Source: Mesobacillus maritimus (GTDB lineage Bacteria > Bacillota > Bacilli > Bacillales > Cytobacillaceae). From it: a DNA stretch of 64,000 nucleotides. Shown piece after piece: positions 35,720-45,672 of the stretch; position 1 is the first letter of the stretch; each line of letters begins with the position of its first letter. The stretch is taken from assembly GCF_019749255.1 (NCBI RefSeq), contig NZ_JACWFH010000012.1, forward strand, positions 310,001-374,000, given 5' to 3'. Under the pieces are notes generated by a model. The model saw only the letters and a list, made by a program, of their open reading frames with translations. It was not told the origin of the DNA and ran no database searches. Position numbers and translations under genes: made by a program.

Positions 35720-36892
35720 ATGGAAACAAAAAAGACATTGCCCATTCTTTTCGCGGTTATGTTCCTTGTCATGGTTGGGTTTGGAATTATCATTCCTGTC
35801 CTACCATTCTATGCTGAGGAGATTGGGGCATCGCCAACACAATTAGGTCTATTAATGGCGGTGTATTCATTTATGCAGCTTCTCTTTGCACCTGTTTGGG
35901 GGAGAATTTCTGATAAAATTGGGCGCAAGCCAGTGATTATGATTGGGATATTAGGCCTTTCGCTTTCCTTCTTTATGATGGCTTTATCCACAGAGCTTTG
36001 GATGCTTTTTGCCGCAAGGATTATTGGTGGGATCTTATCTTCGGCAAATATGCCTACGGTCATGGCCTATGTAGCCGACATTACCTCGCTAGAAGACCGT
36101 GGAAAAGGCATGGGTATTATCGGAGCAGCAACAGGGCTAGGATTTATTTTTGGGCCAGCAATTGGCGGTGTATTCTCGGAGCAAAGTTTACATATCCCCT
36201 TTTATCTTGCTGGTGGCTTTTCCTTGTTAACCTTCATTTTTGTATTGTTCGTGTTAAAAGAATCCTTATCCTCCGAACAGCGGAAGGCTCAGGAAACAAA
36301 GAAAAAGGCACCTTTCATGGCAGCCTTAAAGGGACCTAATGCCATTTTATTTTTCCTCCAATTATTTGTAACTCTATCATTAGCAGGTTTGGAAGCTACT
36401 TATGCTTATTTTGCCGCTACAACAGCTGGACTAGAAGCCGTGCAGCTTGGGTATATTTTCATGATTATGGGGTTGGCACAGGCAGTTGTACAAGGAGGTT
36501 TAGTGGGGAAATTAACAAAAAGGTTTGGTGAAGGTTTTGTCATTCAGCTTGGGATATTTATTTCAGCTGTGGGGTTTAGTCTGATTCTCTTTACCGAAAA
36601 CTTTTTTACCGCTGCCCTTTTCTTAACGATATTTGGAATAGGGAATGGACTTATTCGACCTGGAGTGTCTTCCCTTCTAACCAAAACATCCTCTTCAGGA
36701 CATGGTAGTGTAACAGGGCTGTTATCCTCTTTTGATTCGCTTGGTCGAATCATTGGTCCGCCACTTGGAGGCTTGCTCTTTTCGATTACAATCGGTATGC
36801 CATATTTGTACGGTTTATTTTTATCCATTATTGCATTCATGGTCTTCCAAATATACAAAGTCCGTCTTAGAAATGTTCAAGTTGAGAATTAG
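35720..36892 (+). CDS. MFS drug-type efflux transporter (DHA1 family, 12 TM)
   Basis: 390 residues, twelve membrane segments. Motif A is present as GRISDKIGRKPVIMIG near 62-78, and motif C-like GFIFGPAIGG near 140 marks drug/H+ antiporters (motif C is gxxxGPxiGG). Similar to the Bmr/NorA/TetA-type exporters of Gram-positive bacteria. The substrate is not predictable. The ATG follows AGGAGTG, and TATAAT stands at 35681. A terminator follows the stop. No regulator is adjacent. Confidence 0.88.
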   Translation: METKKTLPILFAVMFLVMVGFGIIIPVLPFYAEEIGASPTQLGLLMAVYSFMQLLFAPVWGRISDKIGRKPVIMIGILGLSLSFFMMALSTELWMLFAARIIGGILSSANMPTVMAYVADITSLEDRGKGMGIIGAATGLGFIFGPAIGGVFSEQSLHIPFYLAGGFSLLTFIFVLFVLKESLSSEQRKAQETKKKAPFMAALKGPNAILFFLQLFVTLSLAGLEATYAYFAATTAGLEAVQLGYIFMIMGLAQAVVQGGLVGKLTKRFGEGFVIQLGIFISAVGFSLILFTENFFTAALFLTIFGIGNGLIRPGVSSLLTKTSSSGHGSVTGLLSSFDSLGRIIGPPLGGLLFSITIGMPYLYGLFLSIIAFMVFQIYKVRLRNVQVEN

Positions 36893-36920
36893 AAAAGGGA
36901 GCAGATTCTGCTCCCTTTTT
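36893..36920. terminator. Bidirectional terminator between MFS gene and membrane-protein gene
   Basis: A 13-bp stem (AAAAGGGAGCAGA and complement), 3-nt loop and a run of T, between convergent genes. Confidence 0.88.
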
Positions 36921-38252
36921 TTATGCAACAAATGAAATAATCGCAATTCCAATAATGGCCACAATGGACAGATGAAGACCATTCGTCTTGATACCTAAGC
37001 GAAACCCAGATATTCCTGAAAAGCGGCTGATCATCAGGTTTAACCCTGAGAATGGACTTAATGCAGTGGATATGACCCAGGTTAGCATTAGAAGCATCAC
37101 TAAGCTTATATCCGTCACCCCTAGCTCCTCTGCCTTCAATTGCATCGCTAAAGCGCCAATTGCGGCAATCTGATGGATTCCAATGTACGTTATGCTAAGC
37201 ACAATCAGCATGACTGCACTCGCGAATAAGAAAAAGGACTCATTTGCTAGACTCGTAAGGAAGGTACTCATTTTATTCGCAAATGTTGTGCCTTGTAAAG
37301 CAAATGCTAACATCCCAGCACTCATAAAGAGAGTCACTTCATTATTCATCATCGGAACTGTTCGATCACGAAAATCTATGAATAGCGGAGTCATTTTCTG
37401 TCGATTCTTGGTTTTAAATACATAAACAAGTGGAATCGTCATAGAAATGAGGCACACAATGATAATCATGGACCAGTTCGTTAGTTTTTCAATCGATAAA
37501 CACAGGCTCATAAGGAGGAGAACGAAGAAACCAAGCTTCATCAAACGAGTCCGGTGTTGCCTATTGAAAGCCTCACTGGTATTCACATCATATCGTATCG
37601 GATTCCGTTTCTCCCATAAGGCAAATAAGAGGTTCCCGACGACTAACGACATGATTGATAATCCTAACCCATATAAAATATACTCACTAAATGGGACATC
37701 TAAATAATGCAGAACCAACGAGACAGAGGCAAAATAAGGTGACCATGTCAATGCAGTGGTAAAACCCACAAGGTACCCTTTTGCTGACATTGCTGATGGA
37801 AGTTTTAGTTCTTCAATGAACTCATTTAGGATTCTGACAGAGGCTAGATTCAAAATAGGACTTATAAAGAACAATGTCCCGGTCAATCCAGCGTATAATT
37901 TTCTTGGTTGGTTCAAAAATCTATGAAGTAAACTTGAGACAGCCTCAAAATACCCACCCATTTTTAGCGGAATTGATAAAAGGGGTGCTAATGTAATTAA
38001 ACAAATTAATGGGAGAATTAAAAATATCCCTTGGATAATTCCACCGAACCCAGTGCCTTTCGCCCATTCCATTATTAGCCCAGTTGTCATCATTATTATG
38101 CCTAATAAACGTGGAAAGCGGTCTGCATTAGTAGCACTTCCACCGAAGGCAAGCATTGCCAGTGTAAACACAACATATTGTAACCACTGCACTTGAGTAA
38201 AATATTGAATGATGAATAACGCACACATCCCCAAAATTAAATAACTTCTCAT
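36921..38252 (-). CDS. Polytopic membrane protein of unknown function, ion-transporter-like
   Basis: 443 residues with about eleven membrane segments. Half-repeats with re-entrant-type loops (TALTWSPYFASVSLVLHYL near 170-190 and STALSPFSGLNLMISRFSG near 405-420) resemble carriers of the ion transporter superfamily, such as anion or C4-dicarboxylate transporters. I do not recognise the family. The ATG at 38252 follows GGTGGAGGAG. It is not part of an operon; about 350 bp of featureless DNA lies upstream. Confidence 0.65.
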   Translation of the reverse strand: MRSYLILGMCALFIIQYFTQVQWLQYVVFTLAMLAFGGSATNADRFPRLLGIIMMTTGLIMEWAKGTGFGGIIQGIFLILPLICLITLAPLLSIPLKMGGYFEAVSSLLHRFLNQPRKLYAGLTGTLFFISPILNLASVRILNEFIEELKLPSAMSAKGYLVGFTTALTWSPYFASVSLVLHYLDVPFSEYILYGLGLSIMSLVVGNLLFALWEKRNPIRYDVNTSEAFNRQHRTRLMKLGFFVLLLMSLCLSIEKLTNWSMIIIVCLISMTIPLVYVFKTKNRQKMTPLFIDFRDRTVPMMNNEVTLFMSAGMLAFALQGTTFANKMSTFLTSLANESFFLFASAVMLIVLSITYIGIHQIAAIGALAMQLKAEELGVTDISLVMLLMLTWVISTALSPFSGLNLMISRFSGISGFRLGIKTNGLHLSIVAIIGIAIISFVA

Positions 38253-38550
38253 CTCATTTCTCCTCCACCTAACACCAAAACCTACCTATTTCCATCGTAA
38301 GTCTTAACCCTAAGCTTTTCAATTGATTTATTTACAAGGCTGTATTTGTAAACCATTGTTATAAACAAAAAACACCTCGTAGACCCTCAATTTCAACCCA
38401 ATACCACAGAAAACCTGGTAACCGGTAATGCCTCATAGATTTTGAATATACCTCCCGTTGTCGGCTTTATTCATAACCATGATGTTTATTAATACCTTCT
38501 TCATATTGCTCATTCCTTTCCCCTCCTTCTTGGATTTTTCTTTTTAGAAC
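38253..38550. other. Intergenic, nothing recognised
   Basis: About 300 bp upstream of the membrane-protein gene. I see no open frame, operator palindrome or RNA motif that I can support. Confidence 0.4.
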
Positions 38551-38592
38551 AAAAAAGAATGCCTATTCCGTTACGGATAGGCATTCTTAATT
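38551..38592 (-). terminator. Intrinsic terminator of the TraB-like gene
   Basis: A stem of about 15 bp (AAGAATGCCTATCCG-type arms) with a 3-nt loop; T-rich on the minus-strand exit. Confidence 0.88.
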
Positions 38593-38597
38593 TTTGA

Positions 38598-39770
38598 TTA
38601 TAAGTTTTGGAAAAACAGACGAATAACATCGGCTCCGCCAATAAAGGTCCCTACTGAACTTCCAAGGTTTGCAAGTACAACAACTAGTAACACACGTGTG
38701 ACTTTGTTTTTCCAGAACCCTTTTACACTAAAAACATCTTCAGTAAGGGTTTCAAAATCTTTAACACTTGGACGACTCATATAAGCTTGAACCGCACCTG
38801 AAAACCAACCAGCTGCGAGCAAAGGGTTTAATGAGGTAATCGGCGCTGCGATGAAGGCCGTTAGAATGGCTAAAGGATGACCGAAGGCAATGGCCGTGCC
38901 AATTGCTGATAACGAACCATTCCAGATTACCCAGCTAATCGCCTGTTGGTAACCAGCCGATGGATTTGCAATAAACGTATAGGCGATGATGAGTAAAATC
39001 AAAGCGGGTATCGACCACCCAATGATTTTAGGCGCTTTTGACTTTGGTGGCAGCTTGGTTAAGCTTGCTAGGTCATGGTCTTTTTTAATTTCCTCTTTTA
39101 TACCCGGGACATGTGCTGCTCCTAAAACAGCAACAACCTTTTGTCCTGGTGCTTCCTTAATTTTTTGAGCGAGATATTGATCTCTTTCATCTATTAACGG
39201 CTTTTTCAACCTCGGAAAGCTTTCGGTAAATTCCTGGAGCATTGAATCTAGCATATCCTGAGATTTCATTTTTTCGAGTTCTTCTTCTGAAATACTCTCA
39301 TTGCTAAAAATTCCATAGACAATCTGACTAAGGAGGAGTGCCTTTCCTTTTAACCCGAGGTTACCCCAAATGCGTGAGAAGGTTACCTGAATATTTCGGT
39401 CAGCTAAAACAAGTTCAGCTCCATTCTCTTTTGCTGATTCAATCCCTTGAATCATTTCCTGCCCTGCTTGTACACCTAATTGTTTAGCCATTCGTTTTTG
39501 AAAGGAAGAGATGGCCAAGTTCATCAAAAGCAATGAAGCCTTCTTTTCTTTTATCACTTTAAAAATGTCCATTTCCTTCCACTTGTTTCCCTCACTAATG
39601 GACTGATATCTTTGTTGATCAAGTTCAATACAAACAGAATCTGGTTGTTCAGCATCAATTACTTCTTTGACCAGCTCTGCACTTTTCTTCGATACATGGG
39701 CGGTTCCAATCAAGATGTACTCTTTCCCATCCAAATGAACCCTTGAAATATTATCACTTTCCTGAGGCAT
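38598..39770 (-). CDS. TraB/PrgY-family membrane protein
   Basis: 390 residues. Residues 1-230 form the TraB domain with the family's two short motifs: IGTAHVSKKSAELV near 22 and VLGAAHVPGIKEE near 213, with ELDQQRY between them. The C-terminal 130 residues hold four membrane segments. The family includes enterococcal PrgY/TraB, which shuts down sex-pheromone activity, and is related to TIKI-type metalloproteases, so a membrane protease or peptide-inactivating role is possible. The two conserved His-containing motifs support catalytic function. It is monocistronic and has AAGGAAGG before the start. Confidence 0.85.
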   Translation of the reverse strand: MPQESDNISRVHLDGKEYILIGTAHVSKKSAELVKEVIDAEQPDSVCIELDQQRYQSISEGNKWKEMDIFKVIKEKKASLLLMNLAISSFQKRMAKQLGVQAGQEMIQGIESAKENGAELVLADRNIQVTFSRIWGNLGLKGKALLLSQIVYGIFSNESISEEELEKMKSQDMLDSMLQEFTESFPRLKKPLIDERDQYLAQKIKEAPGQKVVAVLGAAHVPGIKEEIKKDHDLASLTKLPPKSKAPKIIGWSIPALILLIIAYTFIANPSAGYQQAISWVIWNGSLSAIGTAIAFGHPLAILTAFIAAPITSLNPLLAAGWFSGAVQAYMSRPSVKDFETLTEDVFSVKGFWKNKVTRVLLVVVLANLGSSVGTFIGGADVIRLFFQNL

Positions 39771-40075
39771 ATATGTACCTTCCTTTTATCAACTGTCTAA
39801 ATGTATGTTTTCGAAAAAATCATTCTACTTCTCATTATACAATATTCGTCTATGAAACCTAAACTGAAAGTTTACTTTCGCTTTTAATTACATGAACACC
39901 ATTACTTGAAAATAATTAGTAAGAGTAAGTAATTAGTTGCACTCTTTACAAACACTAAAATTTAGTGAACTAAAGGATTTCAACTATTCAAAAAATAGGT
40001 ACAAGTCCCTATTTAACAAATTCTGTTACTAGATTATTATTTAGAAACACTAAATAGTTTTAAGGAGGGGTTATT
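39771..40075. promoter_or_regulatory. Upstream region of immune inhibitor A with a 15-bp palindrome
   Basis: CACTAAAATTTAGTG at 39953-39967 is a perfect palindrome around a central A, and its half CACTAAAT recurs at 40048-40055, 20 bp before the start codon. The arrangement suggests a dimeric regulator. I do not recognise it as a PlcR or NprR box. No clear -35/-10 pair. Confidence 0.45.
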
Positions 40076-42463
40076 TTGTCAAAGGGAAACTGGCCTTTAA
40101 AGGTCTTTTCAAGTTTTGCTGCAAGCACGGTTGTAGCCACCAGCCTATTTGCTGGAACATTAGTTGGTAGTGCTGAAACTCCTGAAGCAGCAACACCTAC
40201 ATACAAAGAGGTAGGAGCGTTTGATGCGGCAATTGCCAATGATGAGAGATTAATAGATATGTTGAAAAAGGAAGGAAAAATTGCCAAGGACGCAAGCCCT
40301 GCTGAAGCTGAAAAAGCTTTAAACAAGTATTTAAAAGGGAAATCCCAGTTGGGTAAAACAAAAGATAAACTACCAAAGCCATTAGCTGAAGCTCCTAAGG
40401 CTAAAAAGCCAGAGAACAATGGGCTACAAAACGGCAAAGGGAATAAGCTAGGACAAGCAAAGAAGAACGAAGTAGATAGTGTAGTAAAAGAAGGCTATGA
40501 TGGTGACGTTCGTTCCGATAAGGTACTCGTTCTAGCCATTGATTTCCCAGACTATGAAAAGAGTTCTATTACAAAAGAAGAAACCGATATGTGGTATGAA
40601 GAATATCCTAATCAACATTTTCAGGACATGATCTTTGGTGATGATGGCTATAAAGGTCCAAACGGTGAAAACCTCTTATCAATGAAGCAATATTATGAAC
40701 AGCAGTCTGGTGGCAGCTATACCGTCGACGGTACTGTTGCTGGTTGGTATACAGCAGATCATCCAGCTGCATATTATGGAGCCAACGACCCAGCTCCAGA
40801 TGGCAGTGACATCCGTCCCCGTGAGTTAATCTATGAAGCCCTTACAAAAGCTGGACAAGACCCCAATGTTGATTTAAGTGAGTACGATGTTTGGGATCGC
40901 GATGATTATGATGGCGATGGTGTGTACAATGAGCCAGACGGAATCATTGACCACTTAATGGTGATTCATGCAGGTGTTGGTGAAGAAGCAGGCGGTGGAT
41001 CTTTAGGTGGCGACGCAATTTGGTCTCACCGTTGGGATCTAGGTGCACTGACAGCTGTTCCAGGTGGTACTTCTAATAGTGACCGCTTCGGCGGATTATT
41101 AGGCGCCTACGACTACACTATTGAACCTGAAGATGGCGCAATGGGCGTATTCGCACACGAATATGGTCATGACCTTGGACTACCCGATGAATATGATACA
41201 CAGTACACAGGCACTGGTGAAGCCGTTGCGTACTGGTCAATCATGGCTAGTGGTAGCTGGGCAGGAAATATTGCTGGTACAGAACCAACAGGATTCAGCC
41301 CATACGCAAAAGAGATGCTCCAAAGCAACCATGGTGGTAACTGGTTAAGTGGAACAACACTTAACGCCGATGATATTACAACTAAAGGTGAAACAATCCT
41401 TCTTGACGAGGGAGTTACAAAAGGAACCAATAATGATGCTGTTCGTATTGATTTACCTAGTAAGGAAAATGTCCTTAACTCTCCAAAAGAAGGCTCATTT
41501 GAATACTATGGTGGCAAAGGCGATGAAGCAGATCATAAAATGGTGGCAACTGTTGACTTAAAGGGTGCATCGAGTGCAACACTTGACTTTGATGCTTGGT
41601 ATAATATCGAGCAAGACTGGGATTACGCAATGGTTCAGGTTTCTACAGATGGCGGGAAAACGTGGGAATCCTTATCTAGTGATCGTACAAGCACCACTCT
41701 AGACCCTGGCGGTTACCCAGCGATAAAAGAAAACCTACCAGGCTACACTGGCTCAAGTAACGGATGGGTACATGAGACTATCGATTTAAGTGCATATGCT
41801 GGACAAGAAATTCAATTACAATTCCGCTCTATGACTGACTGGGCAACAAACCTAGATGGATTCTTTGCTGACAACGTAAAAGTAACCGCAGATGGTGCTG
41901 AAGTATTCTTTGATGGTGCTGAGGGAGAACCGAAATTTACTTTAGATGGCTTTGAAAAGCATGATGGAAAATATATGACAAATCACTATTATCTATTAGA
42001 ATGGCGTTCCCAAAACGGTATCGATAAAGGCTTAAAGAACATCCGCCGTGGTGCAAGCCTAATGTCGTATGACCCGGGTCTTGTGGTTTGGTATGTAGAT
42101 GAGTCTTATGACAACAACTGGACAGGCGTTCACCCTGGTGATGGCTTCCTAGGTGTTGTGGATGCGGACCAGCATACAAATTACTGGAGCGATAAAGCTG
42201 TAGGGGCTACACGTTATCAGCTGAATGATGCTGCGTTTAGTTTAGAGAAATCTAGCAAAATGTTCTTAGATTATACGTCCATTAATGGAATCACACTAAA
42301 AGACAACTTTACAAAACGTACTCCACTGTTCGATGACAGTGCCGATTATTCAAATCCAGGTCATGTCGATGCTGGACGTAATGTTCCAACTTACGGATTG
42401 AAATTCCGTGTTGTAGGTCAGAGTGCTGATGGTACAGTTGGTAAGGTCCTAATCTCTAAGTAG
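40076..42463 (+). CDS. inhA: Immune inhibitor A, secreted M6 metalloprotease
   Basis: 795 residues, the normal InhA size. Signal peptide to about residue 33, a propeptide with a basic low-complexity stretch (100-135), then the catalytic domain with H361-EYG-H365-DLG-LP-D371, the metzincin-like HExxHxxGxxD zinc site of M6. A MAM-like jelly-roll domain (about 490-620) and C-terminal InhA domain follow. In B. cereus relatives InhA cleaves antibacterial peptides and host matrix proteins; here a general extracellular protease role fits. The TTG start at 40076 is preceded by AAGGAGGGG. It shares the MAM-like domain with the protein at 9926-12094. Confidence 0.93.
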   Translation: MSKGNWPLKVFSSFAASTVVATSLFAGTLVGSAETPEAATPTYKEVGAFDAAIANDERLIDMLKKEGKIAKDASPAEAEKALNKYLKGKSQLGKTKDKLPKPLAEAPKAKKPENNGLQNGKGNKLGQAKKNEVDSVVKEGYDGDVRSDKVLVLAIDFPDYEKSSITKEETDMWYEEYPNQHFQDMIFGDDGYKGPNGENLLSMKQYYEQQSGGSYTVDGTVAGWYTADHPAAYYGANDPAPDGSDIRPRELIYEALTKAGQDPNVDLSEYDVWDRDDYDGDGVYNEPDGIIDHLMVIHAGVGEEAGGGSLGGDAIWSHRWDLGALTAVPGGTSNSDRFGGLLGAYDYTIEPEDGAMGVFAHEYGHDLGLPDEYDTQYTGTGEAVAYWSIMASGSWAGNIAGTEPTGFSPYAKEMLQSNHGGNWLSGTTLNADDITTKGETILLDEGVTKGTNNDAVRIDLPSKENVLNSPKEGSFEYYGGKGDEADHKMVATVDLKGASSATLDFDAWYNIEQDWDYAMVQVSTDGGKTWESLSSDRTSTTLDPGGYPAIKENLPGYTGSSNGWVHETIDLSAYAGQEIQLQFRSMTDWATNLDGFFADNVKVTADGAEVFFDGAEGEPKFTLDGFEKHDGKYMTNHYYLLEWRSQNGIDKGLKNIRRGASLMSYDPGLVVWYVDESYDNNWTGVHPGDGFLGVVDADQHTNYWSDKAVGATRYQLNDAAFSLEKSSKMFLDYTSINGITLKDNFTKRTPLFDDSADYSNPGHVDAGRNVPTYGLKFRVVGQSADGTVGKVLISK

Positions 42464-42471
42464 ATAAACAG

Positions 42472-42512
42472 AAAAAGCCTCATTGTTGCATGAACAACAA
42501 TGAGGCTTTTTT
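42472..42512. terminator. Bidirectional terminator between inhA and the opp operon
   Basis: A 16-bp stem (AAAAAGCCTCATTGTT and complement) with a 5-nt loop and T-runs on both sides, between convergent genes. Confidence 0.92.
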
Positions 42513-42515
42513 AAG

Positions 42516-43451
42516 TTACTTTTTAGCAAGATCCTTTTTATACTGTTCGAATTCCTTCGTTGTACAACGAACCCAGTGATCTGGTCTAATTTCCCTGAAT
42601 TCAGGCTCTTCACTTGTATCATGGGCCATCGGGTCATAGGTAATCCGTTGACGTTCACGCTCATAGCGTGGATCTGGCAATGGAATGGCAGATAGTAAGG
42701 ATTTTGTATAAGGGTGAACCGGATTATTGTATAGCTCGTCACTATCTGCTAGTTCCACTAGGTTCCCCATATACATTACACCAATTCGGTCACTGATGTA
42801 TTTAACCATTGAAAGGTCATGGGCAATGAATAAGTACGTTAAACCCATTTCTTTCTGCAACTTTTTAAGTAGGTTGACTACTTGGGCTTGAATGGATACG
42901 TCTAGAGCAGAGATTGGCTCGTCCGCAATGATAAATTCAGGTTCAACGGCAAGAGCACGGGCAATCCCAATCCTTTGTCTTTGACCACCACTGAATTCAT
43001 GTGGAAAACGAGTAGCATGCTCTTTATTTAATCCAACTACTTCTAGTAGTTCTTCTACTCTCTTTTTACGTTCTGCATCATTCTTCGCCAATTTATGAAC
43101 ATCAATACCTTCAGCGATAATGTCCAGAACAGTCATTCTCGGATTTAATGATGAAGATGGATCCTGGAAAATCATTTGCATTTTACGGTTAAATTTCCGT
43201 AATTGACTGCGATTTTTCGACCCATGAACATCTTCGCCATTAAACTTCACTTCACCACTAGTTGCATCGTAAAGACGAATGATGGTTCTTCCTGCAGTGG
43301 ATTTTCCACTACCAGATTCTCCAACCAATCCAAAGGTTTCGCCTTTATAGATATCAAAGGTGATTCCATCCACCGCTTTAATGACCTTGTCTTTCCCAGC
43401 TGAAAAGTGTTTTTTTAAGTCTTTTACTTCTAACACTTTTTCTTTTGTCAT
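42516..43451 (-). CDS. oppF: Oligopeptide ABC transporter ATP-binding protein OppF
   Basis: 311 residues with Walker A GESGSGKST, ABC signature FSGGQRQRIGIARAL, Walker B FIIADEP and the C-terminal oligopeptide/dipeptide extension HPYTKSLLSAIPLPDP typical of OppF. It pairs with OppD on the inner face of the membrane and hydrolyses ATP to drive peptide import. Its ATG overlaps the OppD stop by 4 bp (ATGA), indicating coupled translation. Last gene of a five-gene operon. Confidence 0.94.
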   Translation of the reverse strand: MTKEKVLEVKDLKKHFSAGKDKVIKAVDGITFDIYKGETFGLVGESGSGKSTAGRTIIRLYDATSGEVKFNGEDVHGSKNRSQLRKFNRKMQMIFQDPSSSLNPRMTVLDIIAEGIDVHKLAKNDAERKKRVEELLEVVGLNKEHATRFPHEFSGGQRQRIGIARALAVEPEFIIADEPISALDVSIQAQVVNLLKKLQKEMGLTYLFIAHDLSMVKYISDRIGVMYMGNLVELADSDELYNNPVHPYTKSLLSAIPLPDPRYERERQRITYDPMAHDTSEEPEFREIRPDHWVRCTTKEFEQYKKDLAKK

Positions 43452-44500
43452 CGCTTTTCACCATCCTTGCGACCTGTATTAGCAAACCCTAGCATTCTCT
43501 GTTTGACAGATTCAGGCGGTTCAATATTAGGTGCATCAGGATGCAATAACCAAGTAGCTGCATAGTGAGTATCACTAACTTTAAACATTGGTGGTTCCAT
43601 CTGTGTATCAATTTCCAAAGCGTATTCATTCCTTGGAGCAAACGCATCTCCTACTGGCGGTTTAAGCATATTTGGAGGCGTGCCAGGAATTGCATATAAT
43701 TCTTCATCCGTGCTATCTAATGTAGGCATTGAACCTAATAATCCCCATGTGTATGGATGCTTAGGATTATAGAAAATGTCATCAACAGTACCCATTTCAA
43801 CAATTTTCCCTGCATACATAACTGCTACCTTATCGGCAATATTAGCTACTACACCAAGGTCATGAGTAATAAAAATGATGGCACTGTCTGTTTCTTTTTG
43901 AATTTCCTTCATCAATTCTAGTATTTGCGCTTGAATCGTAACATCAAGAGCGGTTGTTGGTTCATCGGCAATAAGAACCTTTGGGTTACACGCTAGTGCA
44001 ATCGCAATGACAACACGCTGTCGCATTCCACCAGAGAATTGGTGTGGGTATTGATTAATCCGAACTTCAGGTTGGGGAATTCCCACCTGGTTTAGAAGCT
44101 CAAGAGCTCTTTTCTTAGCATTCTCGCGGCTCATATTTTGGTGCTTAATAAGACCCTCCATGATTTGGTTTCCAATTTTCATTGTCGGATTTAGTGATGA
44201 CATTGGATCTTGGAACACCATGGAAATATCTTTTCCGCGGATTTTTTGCATTTCTTTTACAGATTTCTTTACTAGATCGTCGCCTTCAAGAAGGATCTGA
44301 CCATCCTTTATATATCCTTGACCAGCAAGGAGTTGCATTAACGCCATTGATGTAACAGATTTACCCGAACCTGATTCCCCAACAATCGCCAATGTTTCAC
44401 CTTTATTTAAATCAAAGCTAACACCACGAACAGCCTGCACTTCACCGTTGTAGGTGTCAAATGAAACTTTCAAATCTTTAACTTCTAATAATTTACTCAT
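43448..44500 (-). CDS. oppD: Oligopeptide ABC transporter ATP-binding protein OppD
   Basis: 350 residues from ATG 44500, preceded by AGGTAGGTG. Walker A GESGSGKSV, signature FSGGMRQRVVIAIAL, Walker B VLIADEP, switch His in IFITHDLGVVA, and the C-terminal region HPYTWGLLGSMPTLD characteristic of OppD. It forms the ATPase heterodimer with OppF. The alternative start three codons upstream (44509) is less well placed. Position between oppC and oppF fixes the assignment. Confidence 0.93.
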   Translation of the reverse strand: MSKLLEVKDLKVSFDTYNGEVQAVRGVSFDLNKGETLAIVGESGSGKSVTSMALMQLLAGQGYIKDGQILLEGDDLVKKSVKEMQKIRGKDISMVFQDPMSSLNPTMKIGNQIMEGLIKHQNMSRENAKKRALELLNQVGIPQPEVRINQYPHQFSGGMRQRVVIAIALACNPKVLIADEPTTALDVTIQAQILELMKEIQKETDSAIIFITHDLGVVANIADKVAVMYAGKIVEMGTVDDIFYNPKHPYTWGLLGSMPTLDSTDEELYAIPGTPPNMLKPPVGDAFAPRNEYALEIDTQMEPPMFKVSDTHYAATWLLHPDAPNIEPPESVKQRMLGFANTGRKDGEKR

Positions 44501-44516
44501 TCTAAACACCTACCTT

Positions 44517-45671
44517 TTATTTATGCATTTTAGGGTCAAATGCATCACGCAGACCGTCACCAACAATATTGAACGCAATCATAATAACGGAGATTAAGAT
44601 TGCAGGGAATACAAGTAGATATGGATAAAGTCTTAAGTTATCAAATCCAATATCTATTAATGAACCTAGGGATGCATCTGGAGGAACAATCCCTAAACCG
44701 ATAAAGCTCAAGAAGGCTTCAAAGAAAATCGCCCCTGGAATCGTGAACATTGTGTTGATGATAATGATCCCACTAATATTCGGAACCAAGTGCTTTCGAA
44801 TGATTGTTCCATTTGGCGTTCCTAAAGTACGCGCTGCAAGTACAAATTCTTGGCTCTTTACCTTTAACACTTCACCCCTGACAATCCGGGCCATGCCTGT
44901 CCATCCAGTTATCGTTAAGGCAACTACAATGGAAATAATACCAGGCTGTAAAACCAACATCATCAAGAGGATAATAACTAAGTTCGGTATCCCAACAAGA
45001 ATTTCTACAATACGTTGCAGGTAGTTATCTACTTTCCCACCATAGAATCCTGAAATACCACCATAAGCAACACCAATGACAAGGTCAATGACTGCTGCAA
45101 CAAAAGCGATGATTAATGATACCCTTGTTCCTAACCATAGACGCGTCCATTGGTCACGACCTAGTGTATCTGTTCCAATCCAGAAGTAAGTGTCTTGTAA
45201 TCCTTTTGCTTCATAGATATGATACGTTGCTTTTACTTTAGCTGAATTCTTACTACCATCACCCTCGTTAAGGACCTCGATATCAATAAAGTCTTCAGCA
45301 TTGTCATATCGAGCAATTGCCTTTCTAGTAGCATCTTCTGCATCTTTACCTTCATAAGTTCCTTTAAGAGTACCATTAAACCCTAACCATGAGATATCTT
45401 CTAACACAGGAACACGCGGTGGCATTTTTGCCCTTGATAAGTCTTGATCATCATTTCCGTATTCATTAAATATAGGTGCAACCACACTCATAATAATGAT
45501 GAAAATTAGAACGAATATACTAAACATTGCCATTTTATTAGCAAATAAAGTTCTTCTTGCATCTTGACCGAAAGTCCGACTAGGACTTGAAATCTTTTCG
45601 CTTGTATCCTCTTTACGAACAAGTGGCTTAAAAAGTTCCTTCGGTATATTGTTTTGATTTTTGTTATCCAT
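44517..45671 (-). CDS. oppC: Oligopeptide ABC transporter permease OppC
   Basis: 384 residues from ATG 45671 (GGAGG upstream). An N-terminal cytoplasmic extension, first membrane segment near 45-65, a large periplasmic-side insert to about 165, and five more segments with the EAA-type loop ARTLGTPNGTIIRKHLVPN that contacts the ATPases. C-terminus DGLRDAFDPKMHK is typical of OppC/DppC. The insert between TM1 and TM2 is longer than usual for the family, about 100 residues. Start is 1 bp after the oppB stop. Confidence 0.93.
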   Translation of the reverse strand: MDNKNQNNIPKELFKPLVRKEDTSEKISSPSRTFGQDARRTLFANKMAMFSIFVLIFIIIMSVVAPIFNEYGNDDQDLSRAKMPPRVPVLEDISWLGFNGTLKGTYEGKDAEDATRKAIARYDNAEDFIDIEVLNEGDGSKNSAKVKATYHIYEAKGLQDTYFWIGTDTLGRDQWTRLWLGTRVSLIIAFVAAVIDLVIGVAYGGISGFYGGKVDNYLQRIVEILVGIPNLVIILLMMLVLQPGIISIVVALTITGWTGMARIVRGEVLKVKSQEFVLAARTLGTPNGTIIRKHLVPNISGIIIINTMFTIPGAIFFEAFLSFIGLGIVPPDASLGSLIDIGFDNLRLYPYLLVFPAILISVIMIAFNIVGDGLRDAFDPKMHK

Positions 45672-45672
45672 G

